A DNA stretch of 64,000 nucleotides from the NCBI GenBank assembly GCA_900540395.1, contig UQFQ01000006.1, positions 29,237 through 93,236 on the forward strand. Reading direction: 5' to 3'. The position numbers and the translations under genes were made by a program. The notes under the pieces were generated by a model. It searched no databases. It worked only from the letters and a program-made list of their open reading frames with translations, and had not been told where the DNA came from. The stretch comes from an uncultured Mollicutes bacterium. GTDB lineage: Bacteria > Bacillota_I > Bacilli_A > RFN20 > CAG-826. This document shows positions 44,290-52,512 of this stretch, piece after piece; positions within the stretch are counted from its first letter, which is position 1, and every line of letters begins with the position of its first letter.

Positions 44290-44775
44290 TTAATCAACTA
44301 CGATGTCCTTATTTTTATCAATAAAATAACTCTTTAAAACTCTTTGATCCATTCTTAAGCAATTATCAAAGTCAATCTTGTCAAAAGGAACAAACTTTAT
44401 TTCTTTACTTTCGCCATCTTGAGAAACAATATTAACTTTCTTGGAATCAACTCTACCTATAAAAATGATATCAGTATAATAGGTTACATCTTGATTAGGA
44501 TATTCCATTCGTCCTTCTTCTCCTGAAAATATTCCAAGTAATTTTATTTCATCTTCTTCAAAATGAATACCAGTTTCTTCAAACGTTTCTCTTATTGCTC
44601 CAGCTTTTACCTTTTCACCCATGTTTAAAGCGCCACCTGGAAAAGAATACTTACCATTATCACTTCTTGTCTCTAAAAGAACCTCGTCTTTTTCGTTTAA
44701 CACTAAAATAGCTACACCTATAGCCATTATCTCTTTATGACCTACAATATTTCTAATATATTTTATATAATCCAT
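44290..44775 (-). CDS. Nudix hydrolase, copy 2
   Basis: 161 residues. The Nudix box is GGALNMGEKVKAGAIRETFEETGI, with all catalytic residues (RE..EE.G). The N-terminus MDYIKYIRNIVGHKEIMAIGVAILVLNEKDEVLLETRSDNG is that of the DUF4743-like/ADP-ribose group often annotated as NUDIX with a leading helix. It is followed after one base by a second Nudix gene of a different subgroup, so this is not a simple tandem duplication. Substrate unknown. Confidence 0.9.
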   Translation of the reverse strand: MDYIKYIRNIVGHKEIMAIGVAILVLNEKDEVLLETRSDNGKYSFPGGALNMGEKVKAGAIRETFEETGIHFEEDEIKLLGIFSGEEGRMEYPNQDVTYYTDIIFIGRVDSKKVNIVSQDGESKEIKFVPFDKIDFDNCLRMDQRVLKSYFIDKNKDIVVD

Positions 44776-44975
44776 AATCTTTTTCCTTGCGTTAATATTG
44801 TAGTTACTTTTATTAAATAATTAAAGTTAGAGACTAAAACTTTAGCCTGTTTACTAAGTTAATATTTTAATGTAAACCAAATTAATAATTATCGTTATGA
44901 TTAACTGTCTTATTTAATATCTATATAGAAAAATTCGAATTTTATCATATTTTTATCGAGGTCATATAACCTCAT

Positions 44976-45038
44976 GGACATTGTCTAGGACATAATAATG
45001 TCTTAGACATTTTTGAAAATGTCCAAGACAAAATGTCC
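44976..45038. repeat. Nested GGACAT inverted repeats beside the ATPase remnant
   Basis: Half-sites GGACAT, GGACAT, ATGTCT, GACAT, ATGTCC and ATGTCC are arranged symmetrically, so the 63-bp segment is close to its own reverse complement. It may fold into a cruciform or bind a dimeric protein. It lies directly after the stop of the remnant ATPase. Confidence 0.6.
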
Positions 45039-45070
45039 TATTTGCAAGCCGTTTTATGCTTCACTAAATT

Positions 45071-45276
45071 ATGGTTTTAGGCAATTAATAGGATTAGCTT
45101 TAACAATAAGTGATGTGTTGTTGTCATTTAAATACGTTGATGATTTCGCATATCTTTTGCATAAAGTAGTTTTGCCTGAAAACTTTGGACCATTAGCAAG
45201 AACACAACCAAAGGTAATCATTTTAAGTTTAAGTTTTTTTAATATTTCTATTTTTTGTATAAACCGTCTTTTGCCA
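45071..45276 (-). pseudogene. Remnant of a third AAA_14/DUF4143 ATPase
   Basis: The minus-strand frame reads GKRRFIQKIEILKKLKLKM, then FGCVLANGPKFSGKTTLCKRYAK and STYLND, which is the N-terminus and Walker A of the same ATPase subgroup as copy 2 (GPKWCGKTT). It stops about 68 codons in; Walker B, the rest of the ATPase and the DUF4143 domain are gone. A repeat array stands upstream as for the intact copies. Confidence 0.75.
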
Positions 45277-45317
45277 TGTCATTTTTCCGACTACTCAATC
45301 TTTAAAATTCAATCAAA

Positions 45318-45409
45318 TTCAGTGATTTGAAAGAGTTTCATTCAGTGAATTGAAAGAATTTCACTCAGTGATTTGAAAGAGTTTCATTCAGTGTTTTGAA
45401 AATTATTCA
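45318..45409 (-). repeat. Tandem repeat array C, proximal cluster
   Basis: Four copies of TTCAGTGATTTGAAAGAGTT-type units starting at 45318, 45341, 45364 and 45387, an exact 23-bp period. The last copy is divergent (GTGTTTTGAAAA). Upstream of the ATPase remnant. Confidence 0.85.
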
Positions 45410-45513
45410 ATTTCTACTTTTTTTAGAAAATTAATGGAATTCATCTCATTTTTATTAAAATTGATTATTTTAATCTCAATTATTACAGTTATTTAAATAA
45501 TTAATAAAAATCA

Positions 45514-45605
45514 TTCAGTGATTTGAAAGAGTTTGATTCAGTGTTTTGAAAGAGATTCATTCAGTGATTTGAAAGAGATTCATTCAGTGTTTTGAAAATA
45601 CACTC
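45514..45605 (-). repeat. Tandem repeat array C, distal cluster
   Basis: Four more copies of the same 23-bp unit starting at 45514, 45537, 45560 and 45583, again ending with the GTGTTTTGAAAA variant. The cluster as a whole is duplicated, with about 104 bp between the two. Confidence 0.85.
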
Positions 45606-45700
45606 TTTTTTTAAAACAATCACTCCTTTTATTATTTTCCATAAAAATTTACAATTCTATCTTTTACAACAATAAAACTAATTTATAAAATATTAAAGGT

Positions 45701-47788
45701 ATGGAAAAAGCAGCAAAAAGAAAAAGAACAATTATAAAATTAAACGAATCAAACTACATTGAAAGAGATGTTTCATGGTGTTATTTTAACTATCGAATTT
45801 TAAAAGAAGCTCAAAATGAGAGTGTACCTCTTTATGAAAGACTTTCATTTTTAGGTATCTATTCTAGTAATCTAGATGAGTTTTATAAAGTTAGAGTAGC
45901 CACTTTAAAACGTATTGCAGAAAATTCATCAAAAGACTTTAAAAAAGAAAAAAACCTTGCAAAATCCACATTAAAAAAAATTTATTCATTAGTTTCTGAT
46001 TATGCAAAAGAATATAATGCAGCTAGTAAAAATGTCTTTGAAGAGTTAAAAAAGAAGGATGTTATATTACTTGATGATTTAACTGTTAACGACAAACAAA
46101 AAGAATATTTAAGAAGTTATTTTGTTAAAAATATATCTTTAGATATCAACCCTTTAATCCTTTCTAAAAAAGCTGATTTTTCTAGTGTCAACGATACTCA
46201 TATCTATTTAGCAATTAAAATGAGTCAACCAATTAGCAATAAAGAAGACAAAAATTGCTACGCTTTAATTGCTCTTCCAACTTCTCATTGTGGTCGTTTT
46301 ATCGCTTTACCTAGCGAAGATAATAAACACTACTACATTTATTTAGATGATGTTGTAAGACTTAATCTTGATTATATCTTTAAAAACTTACCTTATCTAA
46401 AATTTGAAGCTTATGCTTTTAAGTTTTCCAAAGATGCTGAAATGGAAATTGAATCCGATCCAGAAGAAGGTGTTTTAAAAAGTATTTCTTTAGCAGTCAA
46501 AGAAAGGAAAAAAGGCATTCCAGTACGTGTTGTTTTTGGCGAAGACATGCCAAAAGATTTACAAGAAAAACTTATTAAAAAACTTGAAATTGATGACGCT
46601 GATATCGTGACAAAAGGCGGGAAATATCATAACAATAAAGATTTAATGAAATTCCCTCGTTTAGATATTGATGGTTTATCTTACCTTACTTGGCCACAAT
46701 CATTTGAAAAAGCCTTTAAAGTCACTCCTTCTTTAATTGATATAATTTCCAAAAAAGATATTTTAGTTCATGTTCCATATGAATCATTTAATGCTTTTAT
46801 TAATGTTTTACAAGAAGCAGCCATCTCTCCTAATGTTAATGAAATCAAAGCTTCGATTTATCGAGCCGCCAAAGATAGTAAAGTTATTCAAGCCTTAATT
46901 AATGCCGCTAAAAATGGTAAGAAAGTTACCTGTATGGTTGAACTTTTAGCTCGATTTGATGAATCAAGTAACATTTTGATTTCGCAAACTTTAAAAGATG
47001 CTGGAGTTGATGTTTTAACTGGTAAAGAAGGTTTTAAAGTTCATGGTAAAATTGTCTATATTAGAGTTAAAAACGGAAAAGACATCGCAATTATTTCAAC
47101 TGGTAACTTCCATGAAGGAAATGCTAAAACGTATACCGATTGTCTTCTTTTCACTTCTAATCCAAAAATAGTTAATGAAGTTAAAGAAATTTTTAGTTAT
47201 ATTGCTAACCCTTACGAAAAACATAACTTCAAAAATTTACTTGTTTCACCACTTCATATGCAATCAGTTTTTGAAAGATTAATTAAAAATGAAATCAAAA
47301 ACCATGCTGCTGATTTACCAAGTGGAATAAAAATTAAAATCAATCATATAACAGATAGAGTCATGGTTAAACAACTTTATGAAGCTAGTACAAAGGGTGT
47401 GAAAATTGATTTATTAATTAGAGGTAATTCTTCTATTGTTCCTGGTTTAAATGGAGTCAGTGAGAATATATCAGTTCATGCAATAATTGACCGCTATCTT
47501 GAGCACTCTCGAATCTTTATTTTTGAAAACGCTGGTAATCCACTTGTCTTTATGGGTTCGGCTGATTGGATGCCAAGAAATCTTTATAACCGTATCGAAG
47601 TTATTACCCCAGTTTATGATGAAGACATCAAAAAAGAATTAATTATGATTGTAGATTCAGGATTAAAAGACAATGTAAAAGGTGTAATTGCTACTGGGAC
47701 AGATGAATATATAAAATACACTAATGAAGATAAACCTTTTAGAAGCCAAGAAGAGTTGTATAATTATTACAGCAAAACAAATAGATGA
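45701..47788 (+). CDS. ppk1: Polyphosphate kinase 1
   Basis: Makes polyphosphate from ATP. 695 residues, the usual PPK1 length. N-terminal domain starts RDVSWCYFNYRILKEAQNESVPLYERLSFLGIYSSNLDEF, a family hallmark. The phospholipase-D-like catalytic half shows FKVHGKIVYIRV with the autophosphorylated His and SVHAIIDRYLEHSRIFIF with the second His. The AAAGGT directly abuts the ATG and a TATAAA-like -10 lies close, so the mRNA may have almost no leader. It is followed by ppx after 10 bp. Confidence 0.95.
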   Translation: MEKAAKRKRTIIKLNESNYIERDVSWCYFNYRILKEAQNESVPLYERLSFLGIYSSNLDEFYKVRVATLKRIAENSSKDFKKEKNLAKSTLKKIYSLVSDYAKEYNAASKNVFEELKKKDVILLDDLTVNDKQKEYLRSYFVKNISLDINPLILSKKADFSSVNDTHIYLAIKMSQPISNKEDKNCYALIALPTSHCGRFIALPSEDNKHYYIYLDDVVRLNLDYIFKNLPYLKFEAYAFKFSKDAEMEIESDPEEGVLKSISLAVKERKKGIPVRVVFGEDMPKDLQEKLIKKLEIDDADIVTKGGKYHNNKDLMKFPRLDIDGLSYLTWPQSFEKAFKVTPSLIDIISKKDILVHVPYESFNAFINVLQEAAISPNVNEIKASIYRAAKDSKVIQALINAAKNGKKVTCMVELLARFDESSNILISQTLKDAGVDVLTGKEGFKVHGKIVYIRVKNGKDIAIISTGNFHEGNAKTYTDCLLFTSNPKIVNEVKEIFSYIANPYEKHNFKNLLVSPLHMQSVFERLIKNEIKNHAADLPSGIKIKINHITDRVMVKQLYEASTKGVKIDLLIRGNSSIVPGLNGVSENISVHAIIDRYLEHSRIFIFENAGNPLVFMGSADWMPRNLYNRIEVITPVYDEDIKKELIMIVDSGLKDNVKGVIATGTDEYIKYTNEDKPFRSQEELYNYYSKTNR

Positions 47789-47798
47789 GGTTTATAAA

Positions 47799-48701
47799 AT
47801 GAAGAGTGGATATTATGCTGGTATCGATATCGGTACCAATGGCGCTCGTCTAGTTATAAAAGACGCTTTTTATAACGAAGAGCGAAAGCTTGAGGCGGTT
47901 GAAGTCAATAAAGTTAGAGTTCCTTTAAGACTTGGTGCTGATGTTTATAGTATTGGCGAACTTAGCGAAAGAAAAATTCGTCAACTTTCTTTATGTATTT
48001 CTTCTTTTCGCGATTTAATGAATATATATGATGTTGTTTCTTATTCTTGCCTTGCAACTAGTGCTATGAGAGAAGCAAAAAACGGGAAAGAAGTTATTGA
48101 AAGAATTAAAAAAGAAACAGGCGTTACAATTTCTATTATTGATGGAGAAACCGAAGCTAAAACCATCTCTAAAATAGCAAAAGATTTTGCTCTTGATGAT
48201 AAATATGTCTTTATTGACGTCGGAGGCGGATCAACTGAAGTCACTTTAGTTTCTAAAGGAAAAGCTGTTGAAAGCAATTCTTTTGAACTAGGAACTTTAA
48301 GAATATTAGCTCATAAAGATAAAAAAGAAACTTGGGGAAGATTTGAAGATCTTTTAGAAGATTACCATAAAAAATATGGTCAACTTGATATTGTTGGAAC
48401 AGGTGGAAATATCAATAGATATTGGAAAATGAGCAAAAAGAAAACCAATAAAAAAGATCTTAATTATTTAAGTGTTGAAGAGCTCGAAAACATTTATGAT
48501 GAACTTGCAAAATACACTGCATCTCAAAGAGTTGCTAAATTTGATTTAAAACCAGATAGAGCTGATGTTATTATTCCTGCAGGAAACATCTTTAAAAAAG
48601 CTAGTGATATATTAAAAACTAAAACAATTTATGTTCCAATGATTGGCTTAAGTGATTCAATCGTTGACACATTAATTGATAATTATATTAGTGTTATTTA
48701 G
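47799..48701 (+). CDS. ppx: Exopolyphosphatase (Ppx/GppA family)
   Basis: 300 residues from the ATG at 47799, which has GAGG eight bases upstream; an earlier in-frame ATG lies inside ppk. ASKHA-type phosphatase: AGIDIGTNGARLVI (phosphate 1), SCLATSAMREAKNG, VFIDVGGGSTEVTLV (phosphate 2) and GTGGNINRY. It degrades polyphosphate or pppGpp; next to ppk the first is more likely. The product lacks the C-terminal HD-type part found in longer homologs. The pair sets the cell's polyphosphate level. Confidence 0.93.
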   Translation: MKSGYYAGIDIGTNGARLVIKDAFYNEERKLEAVEVNKVRVPLRLGADVYSIGELSERKIRQLSLCISSFRDLMNIYDVVSYSCLATSAMREAKNGKEVIERIKKETGVTISIIDGETEAKTISKIAKDFALDDKYVFIDVGGGSTEVTLVSKGKAVESNSFELGTLRILAHKDKKETWGRFEDLLEDYHKKYGQLDIVGTGGNINRYWKMSKKKTNKKDLNYLSVEELENIYDELAKYTASQRVAKFDLKPDRADVIIPAGNIFKKASDILKTKTIYVPMIGLSDSIVDTLIDNYISVI

Positions 48702-48721
48702 TTTCAATTTATTACTCTACT

Positions 48722-48759
48722 TCTAGATTATTTCTAAATCACTTCTAGATTTCTAGAAG
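48722..48759. repeat. Tandem repeat array E, first cluster
   Basis: About three 11-bp units of TCTAGATTATT type, ending in TCTAGAAG. Begins 21 bp after the ppx stop. Its last part forms the ppx terminator. A longer copy lies exactly 200 bp further on. Confidence 0.75.
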
Positions 48760-48765
48760 TTTTTT
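48742..48765 (+). terminator. Terminator of ppk-ppx
   Basis: CTTCTAGA (48742-48749) and TCTAGAAG (48752-48759) make a perfect 8-bp stem with a 2-base loop, followed by six T. Confidence 0.8.
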
Positions 48766-48921
48766 ATACACGTTTCACTAGCTACTAAGCTTTCTATAAT
48801 AAGCGTCATCGAAAGAAGAAAATTCCTAACTAAAATATCGATTTAACTTAAGTTTTGCATGGTTTTTGCTCAAAATAAGAAATTTTTAAAATTTTAAAAA
48901 GATGAATTGTAAAATAAAATT

Positions 48922-48980
48922 TCTAGATTATTTCTAGATTACTTCTAGATGATTTCTAGATCACTTCTACATTTCTAGAT
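48922..48980. repeat. Tandem repeat array E, second cluster
   Basis: Five 11-bp units (TCTAGATTATT, TCTAGATTACT, TCTAGATGATT, TCTAGATCACT and a degenerate one) followed by TCTAGATG. The cluster begins exactly 200 bp after the first. The period is one helical turn. No ATPase gene is adjacent. Confidence 0.75.
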
Positions 48981-49080
48981 GTGCTTTTGTCTCTAAAATT
49001 AGAAAACTTTTAGCTCAAGCAAAAGATTAAATATTTTCTTTTCTAATAGAAAGAATCTTCACCGTAATAAATCATTTTTG

Positions 49081-49165
49081 TTATTTTGCGTGATTTATTT
49101 ACTTGAAAAATGTTATTTTACGTGATTTATTTAATTGGAAAATTTCATTTTACGTGATTTTATTT
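49081..49165. repeat. Tandem repeat array D
   Basis: Three copies of a 32-bp unit with core TTATTTTACGTGATTTATTT, starting at 49081, 49113 and 49145. The period equals that of array A. No ATPase gene or recognisable remnant is adjacent; the 48702-49210 stretch otherwise holds nothing I can support. Confidence 0.75.
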
Positions 49166-49210
49166 TTTTATAATTGTTAGTGCTTGTAGTGGTAAATTAA
49201 ACTATTATTC

Positions 49211-49654
49211 CTATTTTATCCTATCATCAATAAATAGATCTAATGCAGCCAAATCATTTTCATTTGGTCTATTTTTATTAACTCCACCAAACCATTTAAA
49301 GAAAGCAAATGTACAAAATCCTTTGGTGTGATACACACCTATTAATTCATTTTCTTTAGAAACTTCTTTAACAATATTTTTGCTGAATGAATCTTTATCC
49401 ATTGCTGATGTATAAAGAATAAATATTTTTTTATTTTTGATTCTGCCTTTTTTAATTAGTTCAGTTATTTCCTTAGAGAACTCAAAACCATAGATTCCAC
49501 TAGCTATACCTATATAAATATATTCATCAAAATTTGTTGAATCATTTATTTCATCAACATTTATTAAATCATAACCATATTTATCATGAAGATGTTTTAC
49601 AAGTCGATACGTATTTTGATGATGCATTGATTTATAAATTATTAAAACTTTCAT
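49211..49654 (-). CDS. Flavodoxin-family protein
   Basis: 147 residues. The FMN-phosphate loop is IIYKSMHHQNTYRLV, where flavodoxins have T/S-x-T-G-x-T; here the loop carries H-H-Q-N-T, typical of the short 'flavodoxin domain' proteins. Later strands include YIYIGIASGIYGFEFSKEI and KIFILYTSAM. It likely carries electrons with FMN. AAGGAG lies twelve bases before the ATG. It is monocistronic, next to array D. Confidence 0.8.
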   Translation of the reverse strand: MKVLIIYKSMHHQNTYRLVKHLHDKYGYDLINVDEINDSTNFDEYIYIGIASGIYGFEFSKEITELIKKGRIKNKKIFILYTSAMDKDSFSKNIVKEVSKENELIGVYHTKGFCTFAFFKWFGGVNKNRPNENDLAALDLFIDDRIK

Positions 49655-49986
49655 TTTAATTGCTTTCTCCTTAAAGTAATTCGTTTATCTTGCTTTCATT
49701 TTATATTAAACAAAAGTGATTTTGCAATTCCTTAACCTAATTAGGTTTGCTAAAAGTGTTTGCTTATAGCAAGCGGCTTTTTATTGATTATTAAATCAGC
49801 AATAACTAGCTAAATGCACTAAAAACATTGCAAAACTTGATTATTTTAATTTATATAATAAATATAATCATAAACTATATTTTTAGTAGATTTGCTTTCC
49901 CAACATCTATTTAATAGCTTTAAGTGTTTATCTAAACTAAAACGTTTTGAGTAATAAACTCTATAAATAACTAAGCGGTCATTCTT
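49655..49986. other. Intergenic stretch, no gene seen
   Basis: 332 bp, AT-rich, with one palindrome (AACCTAATTAGGTT near 49735-49748) and no reading frame, repeat or RNA motif I can support. It separates the flavodoxin gene from the 3' end of the large surface operon. Confidence 0.4.
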
Positions 49987-52512
49987 TTAACTTTCATAAT
50001 TTCTTAAATATTCTAAAGACGGAGATTCATTAAACCACTTTCCATCACTAGCTTTTAAACCATACATTTTATAATTGTTAAAACCAATCACATTAAAGGA
50101 AGCTCTTAGCATTGCAACTTTCATTGTTTCATATTTGGCTTGTGGATCAGTATTAAAATGATCACTATGCACTGCTTTTAAATCAAGAGAATAAGTAAAT
50201 GGATCTAATTCAATTAAAGAAGATAAACTTTGAGCTAATTCTTCATTAATTATTAAATCACTTTCGTTATATCCTCCTCCTTCTATATAAAAAGGAATAT
50301 TTAACTTTTCATCTTTAACAAGTTCATTAGAATAGTTATCTAAAAGTAACTTTTTAAGTGGTAAATAATCTTCTTCAGTAATATTAACTTCAAATCCACT
50401 TCCTAATCCACCATGTGAAACAATTAAAGTACGAATATCTTGACCAACTAAAGATTCATAAGTTAATTGATTAACGTTTTTCCAATCATAGAAATTAACT
50501 CCTTCACCTATTTCAACTCGTGTTGGGAATGAAGTTAAAGCCATATTCTCAGGATAAGCATCAGACATATAAGCACCAAGTAACATTTTAAAAACAGTAG
50601 TAATATTTGTTTCTAAAAAACTTCCTTGTGGTAATGTATCAAGCGAGATTGCGCTAATTCCACTACTAGCAAAATTGGTGTGTTTAATAGTGGTTGTTCC
50701 GGCATAAACTTTTTCCCCATTTTCATCAATAAAGCCATCTCGATTAGTTAAAGCTTTAATAAGATAATCCTTAAATTTAATATATTCTTCTTTAGTATAA
50801 TTTGGTCCACTAATACCTAAAAATTCATCAGCTTGAGTATTATAAATTGCTGAAAAAGTTAACATTGAATCAGCTTTATAAGTCTTTTCACTAAAATTGG
50901 TTATACCTGCTAAATATGATTCTTTAGTTGAAGAAAGTTTACGTCCATTTTCTCCTTCATATTCTGCTCTTATATTATAATCAACGTGGTTAAACTCATT
51001 ACTACCACTTCTAAAAAGAAACTCCATAGCATTTTGAATTAAACAGTTTTCAATAGTTAAATTTTGTGAAGAATAACTTCTAATAACGTTTCTCCCGTTT
51101 TCTATAATTGAATTTTTAAGTGTTACATTGTCGGCATTAATATCAACGGTAGAGCCAACATATTCTAAATTTGATAAGTTATTCCCGAAATCACAATTTT
51201 TAAAGTGAACATCATTAATAGTAACATCATCATGATCTATATAAATTCCACTATTATCTTGTCCATATAAAGTAAACATAGGTAAAGTATCACTCATTGA
51301 ATAATTTGGATTTCCTAAAGTAACAAAAGGAAGAGGTCCTCGATATAAATCATCTTGCATTAAATAAGGAACAAGATAGGTTTCTCCATTTACCGTTACA
51401 CTTTGTCGACCACTAGGATAAGTTAATTCATGAAGATTAATTGTAAACCCATTACCATAAAAATCATCCTGAATTCTAATTCCAGCATAGCGATAAATAT
51501 TTGTTTTTTCTTCTCCTTCATGTTTACCTTCATCTATTTCTTTATTCCATTTATTTAAAAAATCATGATTATAAGTTGTTTCAAAAGAATATAAATCATC
51601 TTTAAAACTCATAACTTTATCATCTTCATCAAGTCGACCAAAAAGTGAAGTGTTTTTATTTTTTAATCCAGTTATTGCACCGTTTTCGTCAAAATTATAA
51701 GTATTTTCATAGCTTTCTAGATTTGTTCTTAAAACAATTTTATATGGCTTATTAGCTTTATTTGTTAAAGCGATTAAATCTTCATAATCATAAGCATTTA
51801 TAGCTTTAACAAGAGTAAATTCTAAGTGTGTTGATCCGCTTTCACTAAGTGGATTTATAAAATCAATATAAGCTTCTCCCTCGCCTATAAATGTAATTCT
51901 TCTAGTTTGTGAGTTAAAAGAAATATTACTAGAGGTATTAATTGTAAATCCATCAAATGATAATGAACTACCTACAATTTGAATATCTAAATCTAAGTAT
52001 GCATCTGAATTTAAAAATTCATCAGTGCTTAATTCATAAGCTTCTTTAGTATCGTATAGACCAACATAGTTAGTTTCAGTAATTTTACTTTGAGAAAAAG
52101 GAATGATTGGATTAACAACAATTGCTCCTCCATCCCCAACAATAACAGCATCAAAAGAAGCTCTAACACTACCTTTTTGATTAGCACAAGTTATTCTAAT
52201 CTGACCTTCTTTTTTTGGAACTAAATAATAATCACTACTTTCTTTTTCAACTATTGCAACGCTTTCATCACTACTTGTCCAAACTAGATCATTACCTTCA
52301 CTTAAAGGATAGTTTTTATCATAGATAACTTCATATTTTAAAAGTTGCTTCCCATCTTTTAATAAAAATGGAGTTAAACCACTATATTCATTAAAAGTAA
52401 TATTAGTTATATTTACTTCGACTGATCTAATAACATAAGTTGCCGTAACAAAAGCTAATATTGCAATAATAAAAGGTAAAAGTAATAAAAAGAGAAAGGC
52501 TTTCTTTTTCAT
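49987..52512 (-). CDS. Large exported beta-helix protein, last gene of the surface operon
   Basis: 841 residues. Residues 1-30 are a basic start plus a hydrophobic helix (FLFLLLLPFIIAILAFVTATYVI) that can be a signal or anchor, with the A-x-Y-[IV]-I ending shared in this operon. Residues ~75-125 resemble a bacterial Ig-like (BIG2) domain (VWTSSDESVAIVEK). The middle, about 370-560, is right-handed beta-helix-like (INDVHFKNCDFGNNLS, VTLKNSIIENGRNVI, LTIENCLIQNAMEFLF). The C-terminal 280 residues are unrecognised. Its start overlaps the permease stop by four bases. Confidence 0.75.
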   Translation of the reverse strand: MKKKAFLFLLLLPFIIAILAFVTATYVIRSVEVNITNITFNEYSGLTPFLLKDGKQLLKYEVIYDKNYPLSEGNDLVWTSSDESVAIVEKESSDYYLVPKKEGQIRITCANQKGSVRASFDAVIVGDGGAIVVNPIIPFSQSKITETNYVGLYDTKEAYELSTDEFLNSDAYLDLDIQIVGSSLSFDGFTINTSSNISFNSQTRRITFIGEGEAYIDFINPLSESGSTHLEFTLVKAINAYDYEDLIALTNKANKPYKIVLRTNLESYENTYNFDENGAITGLKNKNTSLFGRLDEDDKVMSFKDDLYSFETTYNHDFLNKWNKEIDEGKHEGEEKTNIYRYAGIRIQDDFYGNGFTINLHELTYPSGRQSVTVNGETYLVPYLMQDDLYRGPLPFVTLGNPNYSMSDTLPMFTLYGQDNSGIYIDHDDVTINDVHFKNCDFGNNLSNLEYVGSTVDINADNVTLKNSIIENGRNVIRSYSSQNLTIENCLIQNAMEFLFRSGSNEFNHVDYNIRAEYEGENGRKLSSTKESYLAGITNFSEKTYKADSMLTFSAIYNTQADEFLGISGPNYTKEEYIKFKDYLIKALTNRDGFIDENGEKVYAGTTTIKHTNFASSGISAISLDTLPQGSFLETNITTVFKMLLGAYMSDAYPENMALTSFPTRVEIGEGVNFYDWKNVNQLTYESLVGQDIRTLIVSHGGLGSGFEVNITEEDYLPLKKLLLDNYSNELVKDEKLNIPFYIEGGGYNESDLIINEELAQSLSSLIELDPFTYSLDLKAVHSDHFNTDPQAKYETMKVAMLRASFNVIGFNNYKMYGLKASDGKWFNESPSLEYLRNYES

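Noticed and set aside
45013..45330. 105-codon plus-strand frame
   Set aside because: It is antisense to the ATPase remnant; the minus-strand reading gives a clear Walker A motif.
37447..49165. Integrated phage or insertion sequence in the accessory zone
   Set aside because: No transposase, integrase or phage structural gene and no terminal inverted repeats are visible; only the ATPases and repeats mark it.
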